Assembly: GCA_021828925.1 (NCBI GenBank)
Contig: JAJZCT010000015.1
Span: 1-13,225 of the forward strand
Direction: 5' to 3'
Length of the DNA stretch: 13,225 nucleotides
Origin: Planctomycetota bacterium
GTDB lineage: Bacteria; Planctomycetota; Phycisphaerae; WQYP01
Positions within the stretch are counted from its first letter, which is position 1; each line of letters opens with the position of its first letter. The translations under genes and the position numbers were made by a program. The notes below the pieces were generated by a model that was given only the letters and a program-made list of their open reading frames with translations, did no database searches and was not told the origin of the DNA. Of the stretch, positions 1 to 6,042 are shown in pieces.

Positions 1-31
1 ATTTGTCGGAAGTTTCAAATTTCACCTCTCT

Positions 32-49
32 ATCGGGCCGCAGCCCGAT
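32..49. repeat. Perfect inverted repeat (7-bp stem, 4-nt loop)
   Basis: ATCGGGC at 32-38 pairs with GCCCGAT at 43-49 around the loop CGCA. Neither side is followed by a T-tract, so it does not look like an intrinsic terminator. It stands alone in gene-free DNA. It could be the 3' hairpin of a gene outside the window or a short palindromic repeat element. The pairing is certain and the role is unknown. Confidence 0.5.
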
Positions 50-300
50 GCCCGCGTAATCCGCGGTTAAATTCCATCGCGTTCCCAACGCACAGTGGCC
101 GGTGCCCCCTTTTCTTCGTGTCTTTGTGGTAAATCCCCCGTCACCGTTAATCTGTGTCCATCGGTGTAATCTGTGGATCATTTCGTCCTTCGTGCTTTGT
201 GGTAAATTGCCGCGTCGTCGTTTATCTGCGCAGTCCGCAAAATCTGTGGATCCTCCGCCTCTGTGGCCTCTGTGATCTCTGTGGCTCGTCCACCGTTTTG
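50..300. repeat. Gene-free stretch of degenerate word repeats
   Basis: I see no gene here. The stretch is made of imperfect repeated words. CTTTGTGGTAAAT occurs twice (about 122-134 and 195-207), each time preceded by a TTCGTG-type word. AATCTGTGGATC occurs twice (about 169-180 and 241-252), each time preceded by an ATCTGxG word. CTCTGTGG-type words recur at about 260-288. Word repeats of this type recur between genes in many environmental bacterial genomes; that comparison is from memory. They can open spurious reading frames on the minus strand. Confidence 0.6.
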
Positions 301-306
301 CAGGCC

Positions 307-390
307 GTAACCTGTAACCTGTAACCTGTCCCCCGTCCCCCGTAACCCGTAACCTGTAACCTGTCCCCTGTCCCCTGTAACCCGTAACCT
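307..390. repeat. 12-unit heptanucleotide tandem array
   Basis: Twelve uninterrupted 7-nt units run from 307 to 390, each beginning GT. The units are GTAACCT or GTAACCC (type A) and GTCCCCC or GTCCCCT (type C). After the first unit, the order A A C C A repeats exactly twice and is followed by one more A. This gives a second-order period of 35 nt. The reverse strand reads as AGGTTAC and GGGGGAC heptamers and opens an artefactual reading frame rich in G, Y, L, Q, V and T. No other function is apparent. Confidence 0.85.
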
Positions 391-429
391 CGTCCGCCAG
401 ATCCCAACTTCTTTATTGATGATTTTTAA

Positions 430-502
<73 letters not shown>

Positions 503-514
503 TTCAGAGCCTCT

Positions 515-542
515 ATCCTACTTGCTTTTCCACCGTTTTCAA
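515..542 (-). promoter_or_regulatory. Predicted sigma70-type promoter of tRNA-Lys
   Basis: On the minus strand, TTGAAA (542-537) and TAGGAT (520-515) are separated by 16 nt. The -10 box ends 12 nt before the mature tRNA 5' end, which suits a short tRNA leader. The match to consensus is moderate (TTGACA/TATAAT). Prediction from sequence only. Confidence 0.5.
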
Positions 543-597
543 GCCCGCAAATTTTACCGCCAATTTTACTACCGGGCTGACGCTGGAAAGCAGAGCA

Positions 598-623
598 GGG
601 CCGCAGCTTTGCGGCGACGGCCC
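598..623. repeat. Inverted repeat in the YkuD-gene/tRNA spacer
   Basis: GGGCCG (598-603) pairs with CGGCCC (618-623). A competing inner hairpin pairs CCGCA (601-605) with TGCGG (610-614). It lies about 75-100 nt after the stop codon of the YkuD-domain gene and before the tRNA promoter, so it could protect or end that transcript. There is no T-tract on the minus-strand 3' side, so an intrinsic terminator is not supported. Nothing else stands out in 503-695. Confidence 0.35.
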
Positions 624-695
624 CTCTTATGCCGCGGCTTTATTTGCTCTACTATCTCCTGTCTCCAAATTCCTGCTCTGATCGGACGGCCCGCT

Positions 696-1184
696 TCATG
701 CCATAATTTCGACCGGGGTTCCCACGGGACATAATGCGTAAAGTTCGGTCATGTCGGCATTCGTCAGAGCCACGCAGCCGGCGGTGCCGGAGCGGCCTTC
801 AGCGCAGCCATGAATGAATATTTCGCCACCCAATGGCGTTTTCCATACCCGGTTTTGCACATCTTCATCCGCCATATCACCGTATTGCAGATCATGGATC
901 AGTTGGTTGTAAATATCCGCAGACAGCAATCCCTGCTGCAGACCGCGATCCGCATCTTCTTTGTTTGGATAATTTAACCCCAGCGACAGATGAAATTTGC
1001 TTTGCGGATTTTTGCAAACAATATGAAAACGCCCCTCCGGAGTTTTGCGATCCCCTTCAATTTTTTTATCGCCGATATTGGAACCCGTGATGCAGGAATA
1101 ACTTTTAATAAGCATGGTGCCCTCCAGCACCTCTAGTTTCTGGCAGGATTTCATTACGCGGATATGCAGTTGTTTTGGCATCAT
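696..1184 (-). CDS. YkuD-fold L,D-transpeptidase family enzyme (YafK-like)
   Basis: A 162-residue protein of the L,D-transpeptidase catalytic (YkuD) superfamily. These enzymes form or cut bonds to meso-diaminopimelate in peptidoglycan through an active-site cysteine. Visible motifs are GDRKTPEGRFHI (44-55), NPQSKFHLSLGLNYPN (59-74), and the catalytic block with His125 (FIHG) and Cys137 (TAGC). The SKFHLSLGLNYPN block is most like the YafK/DpaA branch, so hydrolase activity is as possible as transpeptidation. No signal peptide or membrane segment is visible in this reading, which is odd for a wall enzyme. The start is placed at the ATG at 1184 because ATGA overlaps the stop of the upstream DUF218 gene by 4 nt; the next codon is also ATG. 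An in-frame extension to 1307 would lie inside the upstream gene and is rejected. It is the last gene of a three-gene operon. Confidence 0.88.
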   Translation of the reverse strand: MMPKQLHIRVMKSCQKLEVLEGTMLIKSYSCITGSNIGDKKIEGDRKTPEGRFHIVCKNPQSKFHLSLGLNYPNKEDADRGLQQGLLSADIYNQLIHDLQYGDMADEDVQNRVWKTPLGGEIFIHGCAEGRSGTAGCVALTNADMTELYALCPVGTPVEIMA

Positions 1185-2320
1185 GGCACACGCTGAGGAC
1201 GGTGATAATTTTGATCCAGCCAATAGACAGGATAACCCACGAGTTCCCGCACGATCGCCCACGGATTGGTCTGCTGCCACTGGCCGCGGCGGGCCGCAAC
1301 CGTCCAAACATGCAGGCCCACCTGTCGAAAAGCCAGGCTGGTGCGCGGCAAGTGGTAATCTGAACTGACCGCAATTACCTTATGCCAATGGAATGCTTTC
1401 ACCAGTGCCGCGGCATCATAAGCACTATATCGGGTATTATTTCCGTGATAATCCACAATGATGGCTTTTCCCGGCACGCCTTGAGCCAGGGCCAGTTTGA
1501 GCATGGCCGACGGCTCGTTTTTATATGGATTGGTTTTTCCACGTGGAGCACGCCCGGTCAGCAGCAGCCGTTGCGCCCGGTGCTCTTTGAAAAGCGCAAC
1601 GCCCTCCAGCACGCGCTGCCGGAGGGTGTAGCCGCAGGTATCACCCGGCCCGGTTCCCGCACCCAGCACCACGGCCACGTCCGCATCCATGCCAGGCGGC
1701 GGAGGATCTGAAAGAAACATGCCGTGAAATATCCATAAAAAAATCAGGGTGATGGCGGCCATTGCGATAAAATCATAACGTCTGTAACAGATGCTACGCC
1801 ACGGGCCAGGCCGCGCGGCGGCTTGGGCGGCGCGGGCGCTGACGGCATAATCCGGCCGCCCGATAAACCACAGCAGCAGCGCCGCCAGCACCGGCAAGGA
1901 CATGGGCATGTACCACGGCATCAGTCCGTGCAGGGTTATTTTCAAATGATAAAAAGTCACGGTGTTAAGAAGTAAAACCACCGCAATTAACGCCGAAGGC
2001 AAAAGCAACATGCGATTGAGCCGCCAGGTGCTGTCGGGTGACATATCCAGCGGCGGGCGCAAACGCAATATTTGCAAAATTATCAGACTGGCCAGCCAGA
2101 TCCATGGGAGGACAAATGCAACAAATGCCCCGGCAAAGCGCAGGTCCAACCAACGCCAAGATTGCAATGTAATGACACTGACCAGAGCACCAGCAAAAAT
2201 TCCGAAATCCAACAGGCGAAAAAAAATACCGGTCGTGCGGCATGCGGTATTCAAAGCGGCGGGTGGGGATTGAACGATCGTGTCCTGCATGCCATGAGTA
2301 TATATCAGACCCGATTTCAC
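1181..2320 (-). CDS. Multi-pass membrane DUF218 protein (ElyC/SanA/YdcF-like)
   Basis: A 379-residue protein. About five hydrophobic segments (near 34-52, 61-86, 103-124, 138-153 and 182-201) precede a DUF218 domain at about 213-370. Family motifs are VVLGAG (217-222), an acidic NEPSAM (268-273), GNNTRYSAYDA (293-303) and VSSDYHLPR (318-326). E. coli ElyC and SanA of this family affect envelope integrity, but the reaction is not established. Known ElyC has two membrane passes; five is a larger membrane part. The GTG at 2320 overlaps the HAD gene stop as GTGA. The ATG at residue 11 (2290) is a possible later start. The gene runs by a 4-nt overlap into the YkuD-enzyme gene, so the products are probably made together and may share an envelope task. 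Confidence 0.85.
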   Translation of the reverse strand: MKSGLIYTHGMQDTIVQSPPAALNTACRTTGIFFRLLDFGIFAGALVSVITLQSWRWLDLRFAGAFVAFVLPWIWLASLIILQILRLRPPLDMSPDSTWRLNRMLLLPSALIAVVLLLNTVTFYHLKITLHGLMPWYMPMSLPVLAALLLWFIGRPDYAVSARAAQAAARPGPWRSICYRRYDFIAMAAITLIFLWIFHGMFLSDPPPPGMDADVAVVLGAGTGPGDTCGYTLRQRVLEGVALFKEHRAQRLLLTGRAPRGKTNPYKNEPSAMLKLALAQGVPGKAIIVDYHGNNTRYSAYDAAALVKAFHWHKVIAVSSDYHLPRTSLAFRQVGLHVWTVAARRGQWQQTNPWAIVRELVGYPVYWLDQNYHRPQRVP

Positions 2321-3282
2321 GCCAGCGCGAAACGTTCAATGGCCACGGCTACGCCATCTTCCCGATTGGAGGGTACAACATGCAGCGCCGCTTTGCGTAT
2401 GTGCTCCGGGCCATTGGCCATGGCGGCACTTACGCCGGCCCATTGGAGCATGGGCAGGTCATTGGCGTTATCCCCCACTGCCAGAACATTATCCCGTGTT
2501 ATTCCATAGGACTTGCAGACAAAATCCAGGGCCATGGCCTTGTTGGTATCCGGCGCGACGATCTGCAGCAATCGTGAATCACTGCGAAACAGGCCGATAC
2601 GATCCTCAAAACGCCGTGGCAGTAGCTGGCATAACTCTTCGATGATGGAGGCTTTGGCATGAAACATGATGCGCGTTACCGGCACGTGCAGGAAGGTTTC
2701 CATCGCGGCAATGACATCCGGATTAAAACTTCGCCCGGTGGGAACGGCATCGGCCGGAACAATCCCGAAGTGATCGGAATAAAGTTTGTCAATAATTTCC
2801 ACGCTGGGAATAACTTGCGGGCAACGCAGTCGGGCATAGTCAATGACCCGGCGGACCAGGGCATGGGGCAAACTGATATGCCGCAGCACGCATTTCTGAT
2901 TTTCATCCCAGATCAGCGCTCCGTTATGGCTGATGATCGGGGTTTGCAGCTTTAACGCCCGATGATAAAACCGAACACTCCGCGGCGGCCGGGCGGTGGC
3001 AAGTACAACATGAATGCCCCTTTTGGCGGCCAGATGGATCGCATGGTGAACGCGCGGGGTAATGGATTCTTTGGGGCTAAGTAGCGTGCCATCCATATCC
3101 AGGGCGATCATTTTGATGGCCCGGGGCGGTGCCGCAACGCTGGTTGAAAAAGCCGGCAGAGCCGTGGTGGCGGCCGGAGCTTTCGCAAACGCCACAACAT
3201 TGCGGGAAGATCCGGCACCGCCCAAGGTGCGGCGCGGAGCAACCATTTTTCGCAGTGATTCCACTAATTCATCTACTGACAT
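2317..3282 (-). CDS. Cof-type HAD-IIB hydrolase (predicted phosphatase)
   Basis: From the ATG at 3282 this is a 321-residue HAD-superfamily protein. Motif I is DMDGT with Asp62 and Asp64; motif II is LATARP (Thr96); Lys248 lies in APDTNKAMAL; motif IV is GDNANDLPML (Asp271, Asp275). The cap between motifs II and III and the NKAMAL/GDNANDLPM pattern are typical of the Cof/YidA group, which dephosphorylate sugar phosphates or related small molecules. The substrate cannot be read from sequence. The first ~55 residues are an extra, alanine-rich, low-complexity tail not seen in standard Cof proteins (about 270 residues). A frame extension to a TTG at 3327 exists but has no better ribosome site. 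The ATG at 3282 has a weak GAGCGGA upstream. It is first gene of the operon with the DUF218 and YkuD-domain genes. Confidence 0.88.
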   Translation of the reverse strand: MSVDELVESLRKMVAPRRTLGGAGSSRNVVAFAKAPAATTALPAFSTSVAAPPRAIKMIALDMDGTLLSPKESITPRVHHAIHLAAKRGIHVVLATARPPRSVRFYHRALKLQTPIISHNGALIWDENQKCVLRHISLPHALVRRVIDYARLRCPQVIPSVEIIDKLYSDHFGIVPADAVPTGRSFNPDVIAAMETFLHVPVTRIMFHAKASIIEELCQLLPRRFEDRIGLFRSDSRLLQIVAPDTNKAMALDFVCKSYGITRDNVLAVGDNANDLPMLQWAGVSAAMANGPEHIRKAALHVVPSNREDGVAVAIERFALA

Positions 3283-3299
3283 AATCAATCCGCTCAAAC

Positions 3300-3327
3300 A
3301 AGATACACACACCGACGCCGGAACCAA
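3300..3327 (-). promoter_or_regulatory. Possible promoter of the HAD/DUF218/YkuD operon
   Basis: On the minus strand, TTGGTT (3327-3322) and TATCTT (3305-3300) are 16 nt apart and lie just before the HAD start codon. The implied leader is only about 10 nt, which is short. The match is moderate and the call is tentative. Confidence 0.25.
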
Positions 3328-3460
3328 CAGTATTTTCAGGCGTCCATGCGGCTCCCTCCGGGAACACGCACTATTGAACAGGCACTTGTATCATCGGTCA
3401 GGAAGCGATGTTACATGAGTGAACGTCCATAAAATTTCCCCTTCCGATAATGAAGCACCG

Positions 3461-3481
3461 AACGCTTTATTTTTAAGCGTT
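3461..3481. repeat. Perfect 7-bp inverted repeat between two operons
   Basis: AACGCTT (3461-3467) pairs with AAGCGTT (3475-3481) around a T-rich 7-nt loop. It lies 55 nt past the stop of the membrane-anchored protein gene and about 180 nt before the HAD start codon. On the minus strand no T-run follows the stem, so it is not a classical terminator. It may be a 3' hairpin of the upstream gene or a protein-binding dyad. I see no gene in 3283-3535. Confidence 0.45.
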
Positions 3482-3535
3482 TAATCAAACTCTTCCCACA
3501 GCTGGACTTCCCCGCGACGTCGGCTTTTTCGGACG

Positions 3536-4336
3536 CTAGTTAAAGCGTCGCATGATCGGCGCGATGCGCGCCGCAAGAGCCGATTTTTCCTGGCTTGAGA
3601 GTTGATCCATGATCTTGGCAACGTACCGGGATATCGCCTTGGTCCGACGAGCCTGAATCAAAGCGGCGTATCGGCGAGCCAGAGCCATGACCCGTATAGC
3701 GGCATCCTTTCTCGGGCCGGCTTTGGAGACGTGCCCTTTGGTCTTCAAAAACGCCTGGAGCGCCTTTTTTATCCGCCCCAGCAGATCAGGATCAACCAGC
3801 CCTTCCTGCTGCGATTGATTCAGCATCGCCAGGGACGTCTGAAAAGCCTGTTGGTCCAGAGTTACCACATTCATCTGACTTTTAGTGAGATGCGCGTCCA
3901 GCAGCCAACGCCGCATTAACCATGGACCGCGCAACTGGGCGAACATCAGCGCCTGTCCCGCCGGATCGGAAACCGCCTTAACCTGTTGGACCCAGGCGGG
4001 CACGCCGGGCTTGGAGGCGCTAAGCAGCTTCACGGCCAAGGCCCGCGTCACATCACTGGGATAGCTGACAACATCTACAGCACCCTGAGCGTCTGCGAAT
4101 TTATACGTGACGGTAGCAAATTTGGATGAGGGGTTGGCCGGATTGGCAGCACTGATCGGACGGTAGGGGTCAACACCGGCCGGTCGGAATACCTGGTAAA
4201 AGGCCACAGCATCAGATGTTGGGCGACCAAAGAGCGTTCCTAAGTGCAGTACCAGATAGATACCAGCAAACAGTATCAACAGAACGGCAACCGCTGCTTT
4301 TATCATATCCGGTCGTTTTAAGTCGATAAGTTTCAC
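3536..4336 (-). CDS. Unrecognised N-terminally membrane-anchored protein
   Basis: I do not recognise this 266-residue protein. A single hydrophobic segment near residues 11-32 (KAAVAVLLILFAGIYLVLH in part) probably anchors it. There is no clear cleavage site, so the rest should face the periplasm. The soluble part has a proline- and asparagine-containing stretch, then a mostly alpha-helical, Lys/Arg/Ala/Gln-rich second half that ends in basic helices. No catalytic motif is seen. The start is uncertain: the frame opens at TTG 4360, but GTG 4336, with GGTGG 4 nt before it, gives a tidier membrane-anchor N-terminus; an ATG ten codons later (4306) is also possible. It stands alone between the esterase gene and the HAD operon, with spacers of 214 and 253 nt. 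Confidence 0.6.
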   Translation of the reverse strand: MKLIDLKRPDMIKAAVAVLLILFAGIYLVLHLGTLFGRPTSDAVAFYQVFRPAGVDPYRPISAANPANPSSKFATVTYKFADAQGAVDVVSYPSDVTRALAVKLLSASKPGVPAWVQQVKAVSDPAGQALMFAQLRGPWLMRRWLLDAHLTKSQMNVVTLDQQAFQTSLAMLNQSQQEGLVDPDLLGRIKKALQAFLKTKGHVSKAGPRKDAAIRVMALARRYAALIQARRTKAISRYVAKIMDQLSSQEKSALAARIAPIMRRFN

Positions 4337-4382
4337 AAAACCACCATTGTTATGCAGCAATTGAGACCTTCACCATACGACC

Positions 4383-4404
4383 AATAATAACGACGCAGGC
4401 GTCG
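4383..4404 (-). terminator. Weak candidate terminator after the esterase gene
   Basis: On the minus strand, CGACG-CCTG-CGTCG (4404-4391) is followed directly by TTATTATT (4390-4383). The stem is only 5-6 bp and the T-tract is broken, so it would be a weak intrinsic terminator, about 150 nt after the esterase stop codon. Confidence 0.35.
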
Positions 4405-4418
4405 AAACATTGCATGTA

Positions 4419-4436
4419 CGTGATGGTGGGATCACG
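4419..4436. promoter_or_regulatory. Operator-like dyad upstream of the membrane-anchored protein
   Basis: CGTGAT (4419-4424) and ATCACG (4431-4436) form a perfect 6-6-6 dyad. It is about 83 nt upstream of the GTG 4336 start, where a regulator site could sit. It might instead be a hairpin in the esterase mRNA tail. No partner regulator gene is in the window. Confidence 0.3.
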
Positions 4437-4541
4437 CCCTTACATTGGGTCCTCATTGGCTAGAACGCACCAGTCCCCTGACGGTTGCGGAAATATCACC
4501 CGTTTCGTCTGCAATTTTTTCCAATGGCCATATTTATTCCA

Positions 4542-4561
4542 CAGGCTGTATTACCAGCCTG
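4542..4561. repeat. Stem-loop spanning the esterase stop codon
   Basis: CAGGCTG (4542-4548) pairs with CAGCCTG (4555-4561) around a 6-nt loop. On the minus strand the TAA stop of the esterase falls in the loop and the last sense codons form one arm. No T-tract follows. A role in mRNA stability is possible; termination is not supported. Confidence 0.4.
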
Positions 4562-5870
4562 AAGGTTTCACCGTGGAATATTGCGGATCGCGTGGAATAT
4601 GAAAGGCCTTGACCGGGTCCGGATGGGCAGGGTTGAAGGGCTTTATTCCGGGCCGGATAAATGCAGCCAACGGTAAATGGGCCTTCTGAATACCCAGTAC
4701 CACGCATTTGGCGATTTCATAGGCACCGTAATCATCGTTATGCGTACGATCTACAAAAGCTACTTTCGATTCATCAGGTCCCAAGTAATTAAAAAATTCG
4801 GTGCTCATTGCATTGAGATCAATCAGGGGTACATTCTGTTGTTTGGCAATCCGCCGCATTTCAATCGGAAAGCCGACCAGACTGTTGTAAATTTTCCCAT
4901 GCCGATACAGTCGCCGGGCCATGGGTGTAACGAGCACGGGAATGGCGTGGTGGGCGCGGGCCTGCGCGATCATCGTGAGCAGGGACGTGCGGTATTCATG
5001 TTGAGGCCCGGCATTTTTGCCGCGTTCATGCTGATCGTTATGGCCGAACTCAATAAACAGATAATCCCCGGGACGAATCAGGCTCATGACCTTCTTTAAG
5101 CGATTTTCCCAGATAAAGCTGTTGGCGGATTCACCATCCTCAGCGTAATTAGCCACCACGACGCGGCGCGGCACGAAAAAGCGTGTGAACATTTGTCCCC
5201 AACTGCACCAGGGTTCAAAACGCTGATCGGTATCCGTTGAATCACCGGCGATATAGATCGTGATCGGATGCGCTTTGGTTATGGTCATGGCACACAAACA
5301 GGGACGCGTATTGCTGAATTCAACGGTGAGTTTGTTGTCCCATTCCAAGGAGCCAATCTCCCGCGGCTTGAGCCGAACCTTGCCGCCAGTGGAAATTTCC
5401 GGTGTGCGGGTATTGACCGTAAAGGTGCGTGTTACAAATTTTCCTGGCGCGGTGACGATTTTTCTGAACATCAACCGCCGCTGTTCGGCTTTTACCGTGG
5501 TAACTGAATTTCCCTTCAGATCCCCCAGCGTCACGGAAACATTATAATTTCCCGAGGGCAATCTAATTGAAAAAAAGAAGGGCTTGCGACTGGTAACAAA
5601 CGCACCGCGTACGCCCTGGGTATTGCTGCGATGAACGCCTTTTACCTTAAAGCCCAAATCGAAACCGTAACCCCGGGCGGGAGTATAGGCCATATTGGGC
5701 AGCACCTGGATATAACCAGGCACATGCCGCCCCGGTCCAAACTGAAATTTCAGAGGAAGTTGCAAATTTTCTGCCCGCAGAGCGCTGGCGGGCAGTGCCA
5801 AGATTGCCATGCCGATAAGACCTGCCGCCGCCATGCTAAAAGCCCGAGTTGATCTGCCGAATTTAATCAT
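4551..5870 (-). CDS. Secreted SGNH/GDSL esterase, rhamnogalacturonan acetylesterase type (CE12-like)
   Basis: A 439-residue exported protein. A signal peptide at about 1-33 (basic KFGRSTR, hydrophobic core, then ALRA) leads into a beta-rich N-terminal domain at about 36-195. This domain contains FQFGPG and GYGFDLG, as in the galactose-binding-like module found before many rhamnogalacturonan acetylesterases. The SGNH hydrolase domain follows: block I IAGDST (208-212, nucleophile Ser211), block II NYAEDGES (Gly246), block III FGHND (275-279), and block V DRTHND with Asp374 and His377. Such enzymes remove acetyl groups from pectic rhamnogalacturonan or similar polysaccharides outside the cytoplasm. 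The exact substrate is inferred. The ATG at 5870 has GGAG 9 nt upstream. The gene is monocistronic, with its own predicted promoter. Confidence 0.88.
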   Translation of the reverse strand: MIKFGRSTRAFSMAAAGLIGMAILALPASALRAENLQLPLKFQFGPGRHVPGYIQVLPNMAYTPARGYGFDLGFKVKGVHRSNTQGVRGAFVTSRKPFFFSIRLPSGNYNVSVTLGDLKGNSVTTVKAEQRRLMFRKIVTAPGKFVTRTFTVNTRTPEISTGGKVRLKPREIGSLEWDNKLTVEFSNTRPCLCAMTITKAHPITIYIAGDSTDTDQRFEPWCSWGQMFTRFFVPRRVVVANYAEDGESANSFIWENRLKKVMSLIRPGDYLFIEFGHNDQHERGKNAGPQHEYRTSLLTMIAQARAHHAIPVLVTPMARRLYRHGKIYNSLVGFPIEMRRIAKQQNVPLIDLNAMSTEFFNYLGPDESKVAFVDRTHNDDYGAYEIAKCVVLGIQKAHLPLAAFIRPGIKPFNPAHPDPVKAFHIPRDPQYSTVKPSGW

Positions 5871-5883
5871 TCTAAGTTACTCC

Positions 5884-5896
5884 GCAATGCCATTGC
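5884..5896. promoter_or_regulatory. 13-bp palindromic site in the esterase leader
   Basis: GCAATG and CATTGC flank one central base and form a perfect odd dyad. It lies between the predicted transcription start (about 5921) and the ribosome site of the esterase gene, where bound repressor would block transcription or a hairpin would affect translation. No regulator gene is nearby. Role is inferred from position only. Confidence 0.35.
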
Positions 5897-5927
5897 CTAA
5901 CCTCTGATGAGCCACTATTCGCAGTGA

Positions 5928-5956
5928 AATATATCAGCCGGGAGAAAAAATGTCGA
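5928..5956 (-). promoter_or_regulatory. Predicted sigma70 promoter of the esterase gene
   Basis: On the minus strand, TCGACA (5956-5951; 5 of 6 to TTGACA) and TATATT (5933-5928; 5 of 6 to TATAAT) are separated by 17 nt, the best-looking promoter in the window. It implies a leader of about 50 nt and a transcript separate from the ATPase gene that ends at 6043. I see no other gene in 5871-6042. Confidence 0.6.
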
Positions 5957-6042
5957 ACCGGATAGCGTGATAATTATTTATGCAATTTCCATTAATTACC
6001 AGCACTAAAAGTTGGGTAAAGATTATTGGCTTTATAAAACTG

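Noticed and set aside
222..407. 61-residue minus-strand frame rich in G, Y, L, Q, V, T
   Set aside because: It is a by-product of the heptamer and word repeats; the periodic DNA alone explains the periodic peptide, and there is no ribosome site.
1..429. Possible CRISPR array in the repeat-rich left end
   Set aside because: The repeats are short, degenerate or directly tandem, with no constant repeat separated by unique spacers and no cas gene.
1185..1307. Upstream extension of the YkuD-domain protein
   Set aside because: It lies inside the DUF218 coding sequence and encodes no signal peptide; the ATGA overlap at 1184 is a better start.
3461..3481. Hairpin considered as an intrinsic terminator
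   Set aside because: The stem is perfect, but no T-tract follows it on the transcribed strand; kept only as an inverted repeat.
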